From CAWJMD01 sp963843835 (GTDB taxonomy: Bacteria; Actinomycetota; Actinomycetes; Actinomycetales; CAWJMD01), in NCBI GenBank assembly GCA_963843835.1, contig CAWJMD010000001.1, forward strand, positions 1 through 64,000: DNA of 64,000 nt, read 5' to 3'. Positions 24,417-33,171 of this stretch are shown here, piece after piece (within the stretch, counting starts at the first letter, position 1; every line of letters starts with the position of its first letter). Position numbers and translations under genes: made by a program. The notes under the pieces are model-generated. The model worked only from the letters and a program-made list of their open reading frames with translations, was not told where the DNA came from and did no database searches.

Positions 24417-26015
24417 GTGAGAGGTGACGCGACGGCCCCCCGGGTCGGACCTCCGTCCCCGCGCCCGTGGTCGGGCGCGGGCCTCGCCGTGCTCGCGGGC
24501 GCCGTCTTCGCCCTCGCCGTCGTGCTCCTCCCCGCGGGATCGCGGGCAGCCCTCGTGTTCGACAACGCCGGCCAGCTGGTGGCCGCGACGACCGCCGCTG
24601 TCACCTGCCTGCTCGCCGCCCGGGCCACCCGCGACCGGCAGCGCGCCGTCTGGGCCTGGCTGGCCGCGGGGACGGGCAGCTGGGCCGCCGGTCAGGCCGC
24701 CTGGTCCTGGTACGAGCTCGTCCTCGGCGACGTCCCCCTGCTCTCGCTGGCCGACGCCGGGTTCCTCGCCTTCTCCGTGCTCGGGACCGTGGGCCTGCTG
24801 ACCTGGCTGCGCGCCCACCACTCGACCGTCCGGACGGCCCGCGACACGCTCGACGGCCTCCTGATCGCCGGCGCCGTGCTGGTGCTCAGCATCGGCACCG
24901 GGGTCACCCCCGGCCCGTCCGGCACGGGGGACGAGATCGGCTACCTCGTGTCCCTCACCTACGCCCTGGCCGACGTCGTGCTCCTCAGCCTCGCGCTGCT
25001 CACGCTGACCCGAGCGGGCGGGCAGCGCTCCACCCTGGTCGTGCTGGCCGCCGGCGTCGGGGGCCTGGCGGTGTCGGACAGCATCTACCTCTACCTCGCC
25101 TCGGCGGACACCTACAGCTCGGGCAACCTGGTCAGCGCGGGCTGGGTCACCGGGTTCCTGCTGATCGCTGCAGCCGCCCGGCACGGGCGGGCCCGGAGCG
25201 TGAGAGGAGGAACCCAGCTGGGCGCTGAGCGCGCTTCCCGCCTCCGCACCGTGCTGCCCTACGCGCCCCTCGTGGTGGCCGAGATCTTCTTCGCCGTCCG
25301 GGTCGCCGAGGGGGCCGAGGTCTCGGGGATCGAGATCTCGTTGGCCTACGGGCTCTTCGGTCTCGTCCTCGTCCGGCAGTTCCTCGTGCTGACGGACAAC
25401 CAGACGCTCCTGACCCAGCTGCGGCGGCGCGAGGCCGAGCTGGCCCACCAGGCCTTCCACGACCCGCTGACCGGGCTCGCGAACCGCACCCAGTTCCTCG
25501 ACCACCTCGAGCTGGCCGCCGCGCGGTACGACGAGTTCGGCGAGGGCTACGGCCTGCTCTACTGCGACCTGGACGACTTCAAGGTTGTCAACGACGTGCA
25601 CGGCCACGCGGCCGGCGACGCGCTGCTGGTCGAGGTCGGACGTCGGCTGCGCCGGCTCGTCTCCGACCGCGACGTCGTCGCCCGGCTGGGCGGCGACGAG
25701 TTCGCGGTGCTGGTGGGCGGGGACGCCGGGTCGGCCGAGTCGCTCGCGGACCGGGTGGTCGAGGCCCTCACGCTGCCCGTCGAGCTGCCCAGCGGTGACC
25801 CCCAGGCCGCTGTGCCGGTGAAGACGCAGGTAGGTGTCAGCGTCGGTGTCGCCACGCGGCCCGGGCGGCTGATCGGGCCGGCGAGGCCGCCGGGGCCGGC
25901 ACGCCGCAGCGCCGACCGCAACCCGTCCGAGGAGCTGCTCAAGGCTGCTGACCGCTCGATGTACCTCGCCAAGGCTGCGGGCAAGGGCCAGCGGGTGGTC
26001 GCGCCCCGCCACTGA
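24417..26015 (+). CDS. membrane diguanylate cyclase (GGDEF)
   Basis: About 532 residues. Eight or so hydrophobic segments in the first 320 residues form a sensor resembling MASE-type membrane domains (e.g. LAVLAGAVFALAVVLLPAGS). A GGDEF domain follows with AFHDPLTGLANRTQFLDHLE and the active-site LGGDEFAVL at about residue 424. It should make cyclic di-GMP. There is no EAL domain. GTG 24417 is chosen as start because the membrane part begins soon after; no clear ribosome binding site supports it. Inserted between the two halves of the amino-sugar locus, on the opposite strand. Confidence 0.85.
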   Translation: MRGDATAPRVGPPSPRPWSGAGLAVLAGAVFALAVVLLPAGSRAALVFDNAGQLVAATTAAVTCLLAARATRDRQRAVWAWLAAGTGSWAAGQAAWSWYELVLGDVPLLSLADAGFLAFSVLGTVGLLTWLRAHHSTVRTARDTLDGLLIAGAVLVLSIGTGVTPGPSGTGDEIGYLVSLTYALADVVLLSLALLTLTRAGGQRSTLVVLAAGVGGLAVSDSIYLYLASADTYSSGNLVSAGWVTGFLLIAAAARHGRARSVRGGTQLGAERASRLRTVLPYAPLVVAEIFFAVRVAEGAEVSGIEISLAYGLFGLVLVRQFLVLTDNQTLLTQLRRREAELAHQAFHDPLTGLANRTQFLDHLELAAARYDEFGEGYGLLYCDLDDFKVVNDVHGHAAGDALLVEVGRRLRRLVSDRDVVARLGGDEFAVLVGGDAGSAESLADRVVEALTLPVELPSGDPQAAVPVKTQVGVSVGVATRPGRLIGPARPPGPARRSADRNPSEELLKAADRSMYLAKAAGKGQRVVAPRH

Positions 26016-26028
26016 GCCGTCAGCGGGG
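26004..26028. terminator. hairpin between convergent stops (GGDEF / CoA-binding)
   Basis: Stem CCCCG...CTGA / TCAG CGGGG with a 3-base bulge and 4-base loop. Both stop codons lie in the arms. Confidence 0.45.
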
Positions 26029-26439
26029 GGCCCGGCTCCACTCGATGGCGGGGCAGGTGTCCATCACCATCGGCACGCCGGCTCGGGTCGTCCGTTCGAA
26101 GGCATCGGTGTCGATGACGCCGAGCTGGAACCAGACGGCACGCGCCCCGACCTCCACCGCCGCGTCCGCGACGGCGCCCGCCGCCTCCGAGCGGCGGAAC
26201 ACGTCGACCACGTCGATGTCGAAGGGGACGTCGGCGAGGGCGGCGTAGCCCTTCTCCCCCAGCACCGTGGGTGCGTCGGGGTGGATCGGCACGATCCGCT
26301 TCCCCCTCTGCTGCAGCAGCTGGGCGATGCGGTAGGCCGTGCGGTCGGGATTGCCCGAGAGACCGACGACCGCCCAGGTGTCGCAGTCGTCGAGCATGAA
26401 CCGGATGTTCTCCGGGTCGAGCCAGGCAGGAGTCGTCAT
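26020..26439 (-). CDS. CoA-binding domain protein (YccU-like)
   Basis: 139 residues: TWAVVGLSGNPDRTAYRIAQ with the Rossmann nucleotide loop, RIVPIHPDAPTVLGEKGYAA and AVWFQLGVIDTDAFERTTRA, ending VMDTCPAIEW. This is the CoA_binding_2 family, single-domain proteins related to the N-terminal domain of ADP-forming acyl-CoA synthetases; role unknown. Located 52 bases after the AmiE-like gene on the same strand, possibly as a trailing member of that operon. Confidence 0.88.
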   Translation of the reverse strand: MTTPAWLDPENIRFMLDDCDTWAVVGLSGNPDRTAYRIAQLLQQRGKRIVPIHPDAPTVLGEKGYAALADVPFDIDVVDVFRRSEAAGAVADAAVEVGARAVWFQLGVIDTDAFERTTRAGVPMVMDTCPAIEWSRAPR

Positions 26440-26491
26440 GGTGGCCCCAACCCGGCCCGCCCCGGGATCGTTCCCGTGTGCGAGCTCGGCG

Positions 26492-28264
26492 TCAGCGCTC
26501 GACCTCCTGCCAGCCGACGACGGTGAAGGCCTCCGGGTGCTTCTCGCCGTCGAAGCCGAAGCCTCGCCCCCGTGCGACGACCTTGACGCCGTCGACGAGC
26601 ACCCCGCGTCCGAGCTCGAGGGCGTCAGTCGTGTAGCGCCAGCGGAGCAGCAGCTCACCCTCGGCGCCATCGGCCCGCGCCAGCGTCGCACCGGCCTGCC
26701 ACCAGCGGCGGTGGCCACTGGCCGCCACCGTGCCGTCCCGCTGCACGACCTCGCCCCGGTCCCGGGTGGTGAACGGCACCGGCTGCCAGCTCGCGCCACC
26801 GTCGGAGGACGACTCGAGCGCGAGCACGTCGGAGCTGTCGGTGTCGACGAACAGGTCGAACGACAGCCGGCCACCACGCGCCGGCAGGTCGACGGGGACC
26901 TGCAGCGTCGAGGTGGTCGCATCGAGCGACGGCGCCGACCACGCCGTGCGTCCTCGTCGCGGCTCCACGGCGAGCGACAGTGCGAGCCCCTGGGCGACGG
27001 CGCGCCGCACCGGGTTCACCGACCCCCAGCTCCGGGAAGGGTGCACGCGGTTGCTCAGCAGGATCGCGAACGACCGCGAGGCGTAGTCGAGCACCAGGGA
27101 GGTACCCGTGTAACCCGTGTGTCCGGCGGTGCGCGGACCGGACAGGCCCGCCATGTACCACCGCTGGTCGAGCTCGAAACCGAGCCCGTGCTCGTTGCCA
27201 GGGAACTCCTCGTTCTCGTTGTGCGTCATGGCCTCGACGGATTCCTCTGAGAGGATGCGCTCGCCCCTGTAGGCGCCGCCGTTGAGCATCGTCTGGGCCA
27301 GCACCGACATGTCGGCCGCCGTCGAGAAGACGCCCGCGTGGCCGGCGACCCCGCCCAGCGACCAGGCGTTCTCGTCGTGCACCTCGCCCCGCACCATCCC
27401 GCGCGGCGGGTTGGCCTGGTACTCCGTGGCGGCCGCGCGGTCCCGCCGGCTGCCCGTCGGGTTATAGCCGGTGTCGACCATCCCGAGCGGCCCGGTGACG
27501 CCGTCGGCCACGACCTCGTCGAGGCTGCGGCCGGTGACCCGCTCCACGACCACGCCGACGGTGATCATCCCGATGTCGCTGTAGACGTAGCGCGTACCCG
27601 GCGCGGCGATCGGCTTGGACGTCAGCGCCGCCTGCAGACGGGACTCGCGATCGGGGTAGGCGCTCCAGAGCGGCAGCCACGCGGGCAGCCCGGCGGTGTG
27701 GGTGAGCAGGTGGCGGACTGTCACCGTCTCCTTGCCGTTTGCGGCGAACTCCGGGACGTACGTGGCGACCGGCTCGTCGAGGTCGACACGACCAGCCTCG
27801 ACCTGCTGCATCAGGACGATCGAGGTGAACAGCTTCGAGACCGAGGCCATGTCCCACAGGGTGTCCTCGGCGGCCGGCACCCACTCGTCGCGGGGGAGCT
27901 CGGTGCCGTTGCCGTCGGCGTAGCGCACGGCCCAGCCGGTCGCCTCCCGGGCGACGACGGACCCGTCGTGCCCCATCACCGTGACGGCCCCCGACAGCAG
28001 CGGCCGCACCGGGGCGGACGGTCCCTCGGCGGGCTCGGTCCAGCCGGTCACCGCGGCAAGGGCGTCGTCGATCGGTGCGGGGTCGAGCCCGGCGCGCTCG
28101 GGGGCCTCGTCGTGCAGCTCGGTCGAGGCCGGGGAGAAGCCCCGGTACGGGTGGTCGAAGCGCGCCACGTGGTGGCCTCCCGCCTGAGCCGGGGCGGTCG
28201 CCGCGGTCAGTGCGGCCACCAGCGCGGAGACGAGGACGGTCGTGAGTCGCAGCCGGGCCCTCAC
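26492..28264 (-). CDS. exported serine hydrolase, AmiE-like (beta-lactamase family)
   Basis: 590 residues. Sec signal LTTVLVSALVAALTAATAPAQA, then a class C beta-lactamase-type domain: catalytic Ser-x-x-Lys in DMASVSKLFTS, the Tyr site in RYVYSDIGM, and HTGYTGTSL in place of the KTG box. In Bacillus, AmiE of this fold removes stem peptides from MurNAc next to NamZ and NagZ. The last 170 residues (after about 420) form an extra beta-rich domain (LPARGGRLSFDLFVDTDSSD, then ASWQPVPFTTRDRGEVVQRD), perhaps cell-wall or sugar binding. GTG 28264 overlaps the namZ stop (GTGA). Confidence 0.85.
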   Translation of the reverse strand: MRARLRLTTVLVSALVAALTAATAPAQAGGHHVARFDHPYRGFSPASTELHDEAPERAGLDPAPIDDALAAVTGWTEPAEGPSAPVRPLLSGAVTVMGHDGSVVAREATGWAVRYADGNGTELPRDEWVPAAEDTLWDMASVSKLFTSIVLMQQVEAGRVDLDEPVATYVPEFAANGKETVTVRHLLTHTAGLPAWLPLWSAYPDRESRLQAALTSKPIAAPGTRYVYSDIGMITVGVVVERVTGRSLDEVVADGVTGPLGMVDTGYNPTGSRRDRAAATEYQANPPRGMVRGEVHDENAWSLGGVAGHAGVFSTAADMSVLAQTMLNGGAYRGERILSEESVEAMTHNENEEFPGNEHGLGFELDQRWYMAGLSGPRTAGHTGYTGTSLVLDYASRSFAILLSNRVHPSRSWGSVNPVRRAVAQGLALSLAVEPRRGRTAWSAPSLDATTSTLQVPVDLPARGGRLSFDLFVDTDSSDVLALESSSDGGASWQPVPFTTRDRGEVVQRDGTVAASGHRRWWQAGATLARADGAEGELLLRWRYTTDALELGRGVLVDGVKVVARGRGFGFDGEKHPEAFTVVGWQEVER

Positions 28265-29628
28265 CGGCGCTTCCCCTTGTAGAGCAGGTAGGGCTGTCGC
28301 CGCTCGTCGAAGGCGCGCAGCTCGTCCTGCCAGGCGCCCTCGACGTCTGCGACCGAGGCCCCGGAGTCGACCATCTCGCGCAGCCGCGGCGAGCCGCTCA
28401 GCTTGTCGACCCAGTACGGGCGGGCCGTGTCCCAGCTGTCCCGGCGCCAGGCGAACTCGGGGTAGAGACGCTTCGCCTCGACGAGCATGGCGACTGCCGC
28501 GGTGATCGCCTCGGCCTTCGCCGGGTCGCTCAGGTGGACCTGCATGCCGGCGCAGACCTTGCCGGCGTGCTTGTTGAAGCCGGGCGTGAAGTAGGACTCC
28601 CGCACAGCGATCCCGGCGATGTCGTGCTCCGCCACCGCTTCCGCCCACCGGTGGTCGAAGGCCGGGTCGCCGATCCACTCGAACGGTCGCGTGGTGCCGC
28701 GGCCCTCCGAGCTGAGGACGCCCTCGAACAGGCACGTGCCCGGGTAGACGAGCGCGGTGTCCGGCGTCGGCATGTTGGGGCTCGGGGCGACCCACGGCAG
28801 CCCCGTCTCCGCGAAGGTGCTGTCCGGCTTCCAGCCCTGCATCTCGACGACGTGCAGCTCGCTGAGACGGCCGCCCGCGTCCTCGGCGAGGAACTCGCCG
28901 TCGAAGAGCCTGGCCAGCTCACCGACGGTCATGCCGTGCTGCTGGACGATCTCCTTCTTACCCACGAACGTCGAGTAGGCGGGCGTCATCATCGGCCCAC
29001 GAGCCTTGCCCCCCAACGGGTTCGGGCGATCGAGCACCACGAACCGCGCGCCCGTCCGAACCGCCGCCACCATCGCGTCGTACATCGTCCAGATGTACGT
29101 GTAGAAGCGGGCACCGACGTCCTGGATGTCGAAGACCACCGTCTCTACGCCCGCGGCCCTGTACATGTCGGCCAGCTTCGTCGCGCTCGCGCCATAGGCG
29201 TCGTAGACCGTGACCCCGGTGCGCTCGTCGACGTACGTGCCCTCGGAGCCCCCGTTCTGCGCGGTGCCGCGGAAACCGTGCTCGGGTCCGAAGACGGCGA
29301 CGAGGTCGACCCGGTCGTCGGACGCCATCACGTCGACCTCGTGCCGCAGGTCGGGGAGCACGCCGGTGGGGTTCGTGATCACGCCGACCCGCTGGCCGGC
29401 CAGGTCGCGCCAGCCCCGCCGGGCGAGGGCGTCGACACCGGTGACCACCCCGCGGCCACCGTGGCTCGCGCCCCCTCGCCCGCCGGACGAGCCGCCGGCC
29501 CAGGCCGACGAGACTGCCGGGCCGGCCAGCACCCCGGCACCTGCACCGAGCGCGCCGAGGAAGCCGCGCCGACCGAGGCCGCGGACGTCGCCGGAGCCTG
29601 GAACCTGCTCTGCCATGGGGTTGCTCAC
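28261..29628 (-). CDS. namZ: exo-beta-N-acetylmuramidase (DUF1343)
   Basis: About 455 residues. Twin-arginine signal RRGFLGALGAGAGVLAGPAV. The mature protein has VGVITNPTGVLPDLRHEVDV, VAVFGPEHGFRGTAQNGGSE, VVFDIQDVGARFYTYIWTMY, FVVLDRPNPLGG and PSPNMPTPDTALVYPGTCLF, all DUF1343/NamZ (GH171) hallmarks; the Glu of GPEHG is the presumed catalytic residue. Removes MurNAc from the non-reducing end of glycan fragments outside the cell. Start GTG 29628 overlaps the nagZ stop (GTGA); ATG 29616 would shorten it by four residues. Confidence 0.92.
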   Translation of the reverse strand: MSNPMAEQVPGSGDVRGLGRRGFLGALGAGAGVLAGPAVSSAWAGGSSGGRGGASHGGRGVVTGVDALARRGWRDLAGQRVGVITNPTGVLPDLRHEVDVMASDDRVDLVAVFGPEHGFRGTAQNGGSEGTYVDERTGVTVYDAYGASATKLADMYRAAGVETVVFDIQDVGARFYTYIWTMYDAMVAAVRTGARFVVLDRPNPLGGKARGPMMTPAYSTFVGKKEIVQQHGMTVGELARLFDGEFLAEDAGGRLSELHVVEMQGWKPDSTFAETGLPWVAPSPNMPTPDTALVYPGTCLFEGVLSSEGRGTTRPFEWIGDPAFDHRWAEAVAEHDIAGIAVRESYFTPGFNKHAGKVCAGMQVHLSDPAKAEAITAAVAMLVEAKRLYPEFAWRRDSWDTARPYWVDKLSGSPRLREMVDSGASVADVEGAWQDELRAFDERRQPYLLYKGKRR

Positions 29629-31505
29629 CAGCTCTTTCCGTAGCCGAACGGGTACAGGACGGTGTCCGGGTCGCCGGCGACCGGTACGTCGACGGGCAGC
29701 ACTCCCTGGGGCGTGATCTCGCCGTGGACGAGCTTCGCCGCCGACTCGATGGAGACGGCCGTGTACGAGTACGTGGCCAGCGACGTCTGCGCCTCGGGCA
29801 GGTACGCGACGTCGTACGGGTCGCGCACCGCGACGTGGACGACGGGCGTCCCGGTCGCCACGAGCTCGCGGACGAGCCTCTGCTGCCGCTTCTCGGGGTC
29901 GGTGACCCTCGAGTCCCACGCCTTCTGGGTGAGCACCACCACGAGGTCGTTCGCCCTCGCCGCGGCGACCGCTGCAGCGATCGCGCTGTCACTGGGACGG
30001 CTACCCGTCTCGCGCACGGTCGCGCTGTGCCCGCGTCTGCCCATGGCCTGGCCCATGGCGGCGGTCGTGGAGACGCCCCACCCGGTCACGAGGACCGACC
30101 GCGCGCCGCCACTCAGCGGCAGGAGTCCAGTCTCGTTGCGCAGCACCGTGGTGGTGCGGTCGGTCACCTCCTGCGCGGTGGACAGGTGCTCGGCCGTGCC
30201 GACGACGCGCGGGATCCTCCGCTCGTCCACCAGGGGTCGGCGGACGACACCACGGCGGAACTTCAGGGCGAGCACCCGCTCCACGCTCTCGTCGATGCGC
30301 TTCTCGCTGAGCCGGCCCGACGCGACCGCGTCGAGGATGGCCTGCCGCGCGACGAGCGGCTTGGCGGGCATCAGCAGGATGTCCGCGCCGGCCTCGATCG
30401 CGCGGACCGCCACCTCGTCGTCGCCGTACTTCTCACGTACACCGGCCATCTCGAGGCTGTCCGTGATGATCACGCCCTTGTAGTGCAGCGTGTCCCTCAG
30501 GAGGCCCGTCATGATCGGGCGCGACAGCGTCGCCGGGTCGTCGGCCGGGTCGAGCGAGGGCACGAGGATGTGCGCGGTCATGATCACGTCGGCCCCAGCC
30601 CGGATCGCCGCCTGGAACGGCGGTGCGTCGAGCGTCTCCCACTCCTCGCGCGTGTGGTCGATCATCGGGAGGGCGTAGTGGCTGTCGGTCGCCGTGTCAC
30701 CGTGGCCCGGGAAGTGCTTCGCGCAGGCGGCGATCGAGCCGTCCTTCTGGTAGCCCGTCACCTGGGCCGCGACCATCTGCGAGACGAGGCCGGGGTCGGA
30801 CGAGAACGAGCGCACGCCGATCACGGGGTTCAGCGGGTTGACGTTCACGTCGGCGACCGGCGCGAAGTTCTGGTTGATGCCGACCGCCGACAGCTCCTGG
30901 CCGGTGATCGCCGCTGCGGAGCGGGCGTCAGCGGCGCTGCGGCCCGCGCCGAGGGCCATCGAGCCCGGGAACGGGGTGGCGGGCGGACCGAACCGGGTGA
31001 CGACGCCCTGCTCCTGGTCCGTCGAGACCATCAGCGGCACGCGGGCTCCGCTGTCGAGGGCGGCCCGCTGCAGGCCGTTCGACAGCGCGGCGATCTGCTG
31101 GGGGTCCTTCACGCTGTCGGTCCAGGCGAAGTAGATGACGCCGCCGAGGTGGAGGCTGGCCACCACCTCGGCCGGCGTCGACACCCCGTACAGGGCCACG
31201 TTGCGCGGGTCGGCCGTGTCGTGCGTCGCGCCGTAGGCGTAGCCGGTCATCAGCTGACCGACCTTCTCCTCCAGCGTCATCCGCTTGACCACGTGCCGCG
31301 CGTACGAGCGCTCTGACCCCCCCTTGTCGGCCTCGTGGCCTCCGTGGCCTCCGTGGCCCCCGCGGGCGAAGGCGGGTGCGGCACCGGCGACGGCCCCGGC
31401 GAGGGCGACCGCCCCACCGAGCACCCCCCGGCGGGTGAGCGCGAGCGAACGGGGATCTGGAGCGGGCACGCGGAGCCTCCGAGGAGAAACCGGCTCGGCA
31501 CTCAT
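29625..31505 (-). CDS. nagZ: GH3 beta-N-acetylhexosaminidase, exported
   Basis: 626 residues. Tat signal TRRGVLGGAVALAGAVAGAA ending at AFA. The NagZ fingerprint KHFPGHGDTATDSHYALP carries the His-Asp dyad. The nucleophile Asp is in GVIITDSLEMAGV. A C-terminal alpha/beta domain from about residue 420 (VLVTGWGVSTTAAMGQAMGR) is as in two-domain NagZ such as Bacillus YbbD. Releases GlcNAc from muropeptide or chitobiose-like ends, exposing MurNAc for NamZ. First gene of a coupled nagZ-namZ-amiE operon; a candidate MurR site lies just upstream. Confidence 0.93.
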   Translation of the reverse strand: MSAEPVSPRRLRVPAPDPRSLALTRRGVLGGAVALAGAVAGAAPAFARGGHGGHGGHEADKGGSERSYARHVVKRMTLEEKVGQLMTGYAYGATHDTADPRNVALYGVSTPAEVVASLHLGGVIYFAWTDSVKDPQQIAALSNGLQRAALDSGARVPLMVSTDQEQGVVTRFGPPATPFPGSMALGAGRSAADARSAAAITGQELSAVGINQNFAPVADVNVNPLNPVIGVRSFSSDPGLVSQMVAAQVTGYQKDGSIAACAKHFPGHGDTATDSHYALPMIDHTREEWETLDAPPFQAAIRAGADVIMTAHILVPSLDPADDPATLSRPIMTGLLRDTLHYKGVIITDSLEMAGVREKYGDDEVAVRAIEAGADILLMPAKPLVARQAILDAVASGRLSEKRIDESVERVLALKFRRGVVRRPLVDERRIPRVVGTAEHLSTAQEVTDRTTTVLRNETGLLPLSGGARSVLVTGWGVSTTAAMGQAMGRRGHSATVRETGSRPSDSAIAAAVAAARANDLVVVLTQKAWDSRVTDPEKRQQRLVRELVATGTPVVHVAVRDPYDVAYLPEAQTSLATYSYTAVSIESAAKLVHGEITPQGVLPVDVPVAGDPDTVLYPFGYGKSW

Positions 31506-31527
31506 TTACCAAGCCGTGGGTCTCCTT

Positions 31528-31540
31528 GGAAATTACCTCC
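31528..31540. promoter_or_regulatory. candidate MurR operator upstream of nagZ
   Basis: GGAAATTACCTCC (plus strand), 23 bases before the nagZ start, similar to the site before murQ. The surrounding 31505-31533 also contains an imperfect inverted repeat TTTACCAAG ... CTTGGAAA. Confidence 0.35.
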
Positions 31541-31590
31541 GGGAGCGGCGGGAGGTCAATGGTCCCGAGTGTCCGGTTCGGACCCTTCGT

Positions 31591-32610
31591 TCAGCCCGCG
31601 AGCTGGTTCACCGCCGCCTCGAACACCCGTGGCAGCCGCACGGCCGCCGGGACGAGGGCCCTCCGCAGCAGCGGCACGCGGGTGGCCTCGAGCAGCCCGT
31701 GCGTCAGGGCGGAGTGGGCCCTCGTCAGGCGCCGCCACTCGCGCTCGTACCGTCCGGGATCGTCGTCGGTCAGCGCACCGACCGCCGCCCTCGCCTGCGC
31801 GAGGCCCAGGGCGATGCCCTCGCCGGTGACCGCGTCCACGTACCCGGCGGCGTCCCCGACCAGCAGGACGCGACCCGCCACCCGGCGCCTCGTCCGCTGC
31901 CGCAGCGGCCCGGCGCCACGGACACCGGCGGCCTCCCGGTCGCGGAGACGTCGGACCAGGTCGGGGAACAGCGCGAGGTGCTCCCCGAACGGGCCGCGGC
32001 GGTCGGTGAGCACCGCCACGCCGACGAGGTCGTCTCCCACCGGCGTCACGTACGCCTCGGCCCCGCGGGCCCAGTGCACCTCGACGAAGTCGCTCCACGG
32101 GCGGACGGCGACGTGGCACCTCAGGCCGAACCGCGTGGGCCCGTGGCCCGTGGCCCCGAGGCCGGTGAGGTGACGCAGGGGCGAACGCAGCCCGTCGGCG
32201 GCCACCACGTACCGGGCGCGCACCAGGCCGTCGAGCGTGACCCCGTGGCCGTCCTGGGTCACGGTGCCGACTCGGTGGGTGCGCACCGGAACGCCCGCGT
32301 CCCGGACCGCGTCGCGGAGAGCGTCGTGGAGCACCGTGCGCCGGACCCCGCGACCCGGCCCGGCCCGGAAGGCGGCCTCGACGACGTGTCGTCCGTCGAC
32401 GTACCGGATCCCCTCGAGGTCGTGCCCGCTCGGGTCGACGCCCAGCTCGGCGAGAGCCACCACCGCCGAAGGCATCAACCCCTCGCCGCAGGCCTTGTCG
32501 ATGGTGCCGGTCCTGGACTCGAGCACGGCCACGTCGAGACCGGCGTGCCGGGCGTACAGGGCCGTGCCGAGCCCCACCGGGCCGCCACCGACGACGACGA
32601 GGTCGAGCAC
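31591..32610 (-). CDS. FAD-dependent hydroxylase (SrsC-like)
   Basis: 339 residues. FAD-binding LDLVVVGGGPVGLGTALYAR, the acidic end of the beta-alpha-beta (VLESRTG), and the second FAD motif LLVGDAAGYVDAVTGEGIAL, as in aromatic hydroxylases and geranylgeranyl-reductase-like flavoproteins. In Streptomyces griseus SrsC of this type hydroxylates alkylresorcinols made by the neighbouring SrsA and methylated by SrsB. GTG 32610 starts one base after the methyltransferase stop, so it is coupled. Exact reaction here is inferred. Confidence 0.8.
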   Translation of the reverse strand: MLDLVVVGGGPVGLGTALYARHAGLDVAVLESRTGTIDKACGEGLMPSAVVALAELGVDPSGHDLEGIRYVDGRHVVEAAFRAGPGRGVRRTVLHDALRDAVRDAGVPVRTHRVGTVTQDGHGVTLDGLVRARYVVAADGLRSPLRHLTGLGATGHGPTRFGLRCHVAVRPWSDFVEVHWARGAEAYVTPVGDDLVGVAVLTDRRGPFGEHLALFPDLVRRLRDREAAGVRGAGPLRQRTRRRVAGRVLLVGDAAGYVDAVTGEGIALGLAQARAAVGALTDDDPGRYEREWRRLTRAHSALTHGLLEATRVPLLRRALVPAAVRLPRVFEAAVNQLAG

Positions 32611-32611
32611 C

Positions 32612-33163
32612 TCAGGCCCTCGCCGTCCGAGGTGCCGCCTGGGAGGGCGCGAGCGCGGTCAGGGCCGCGTCCTCCACCCGGATCCGGTGCCGCAGCAGCG
32701 CGAGGTTCGCGAGCGTGAAGACGACCCCGGTGACCCAGGCCGTGTGCACGAGGGGCAGCGCGAGCCCCTCCACCAGCACGGCGACGTAGTTCGGGTGCGT
32801 CAGCCAGCGGTACGGCCCCCGCGCGACCCGCTCGAGGCCCGGTACGACGATGACGCGCGTGTTCCACAGCCGTCCCAGCGATGCGATGCACCACCAGCGC
32901 AGGGCCTGCGAGGCGAGCACCAGGGCGACCATCGGCCAGCCGAGCCACGGTACGAAGGGCCGGTCGAGCACCCACACCTCCACCAGCGCGCCGACCAGCA
33001 GGGCCGTGTGCAGCACCACCATCACCGCGTAGTGGCGCTGCCCCGTCTCGACCCCGCCCCGGGCCAGGCTCCAGCGGGCGTTGCGCTTCGACACGACCAG
33101 CTCGGCGACGCGCTCGAGGCCGACCAGGGCGACGAGGACGGTGAAGGCCAGTGCTGAGGACAT
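32612..33163 (-). CDS. isoprenylcysteine-carboxyl-methyltransferase-like membrane methyltransferase (SrsB-like)
   Basis: 183 residues with five hydrophobic helices. The ICMT family motif GPYRWLTHPNYVAVLVEGLA (RxxxHPxY) binds S-adenosylmethionine. Upstream SKRNARWSLARGGVETGQRH is typical of the bacterial branch found beside type III PKS genes, where it O-methylates phenolic lipids. Starts eight bases after the PKS stop. ATG 33163. Confidence 0.87.
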   Translation of the reverse strand: MSSALAFTVLVALVGLERVAELVVSKRNARWSLARGGVETGQRHYAVMVVLHTALLVGALVEVWVLDRPFVPWLGWPMVALVLASQALRWWCIASLGRLWNTRVIVVPGLERVARGPYRWLTHPNYVAVLVEGLALPLVHTAWVTGVVFTLANLALLRHRIRVEDAALTALAPSQAAPRTARA

Positions 33164-33171
33164 CCGTCGAC

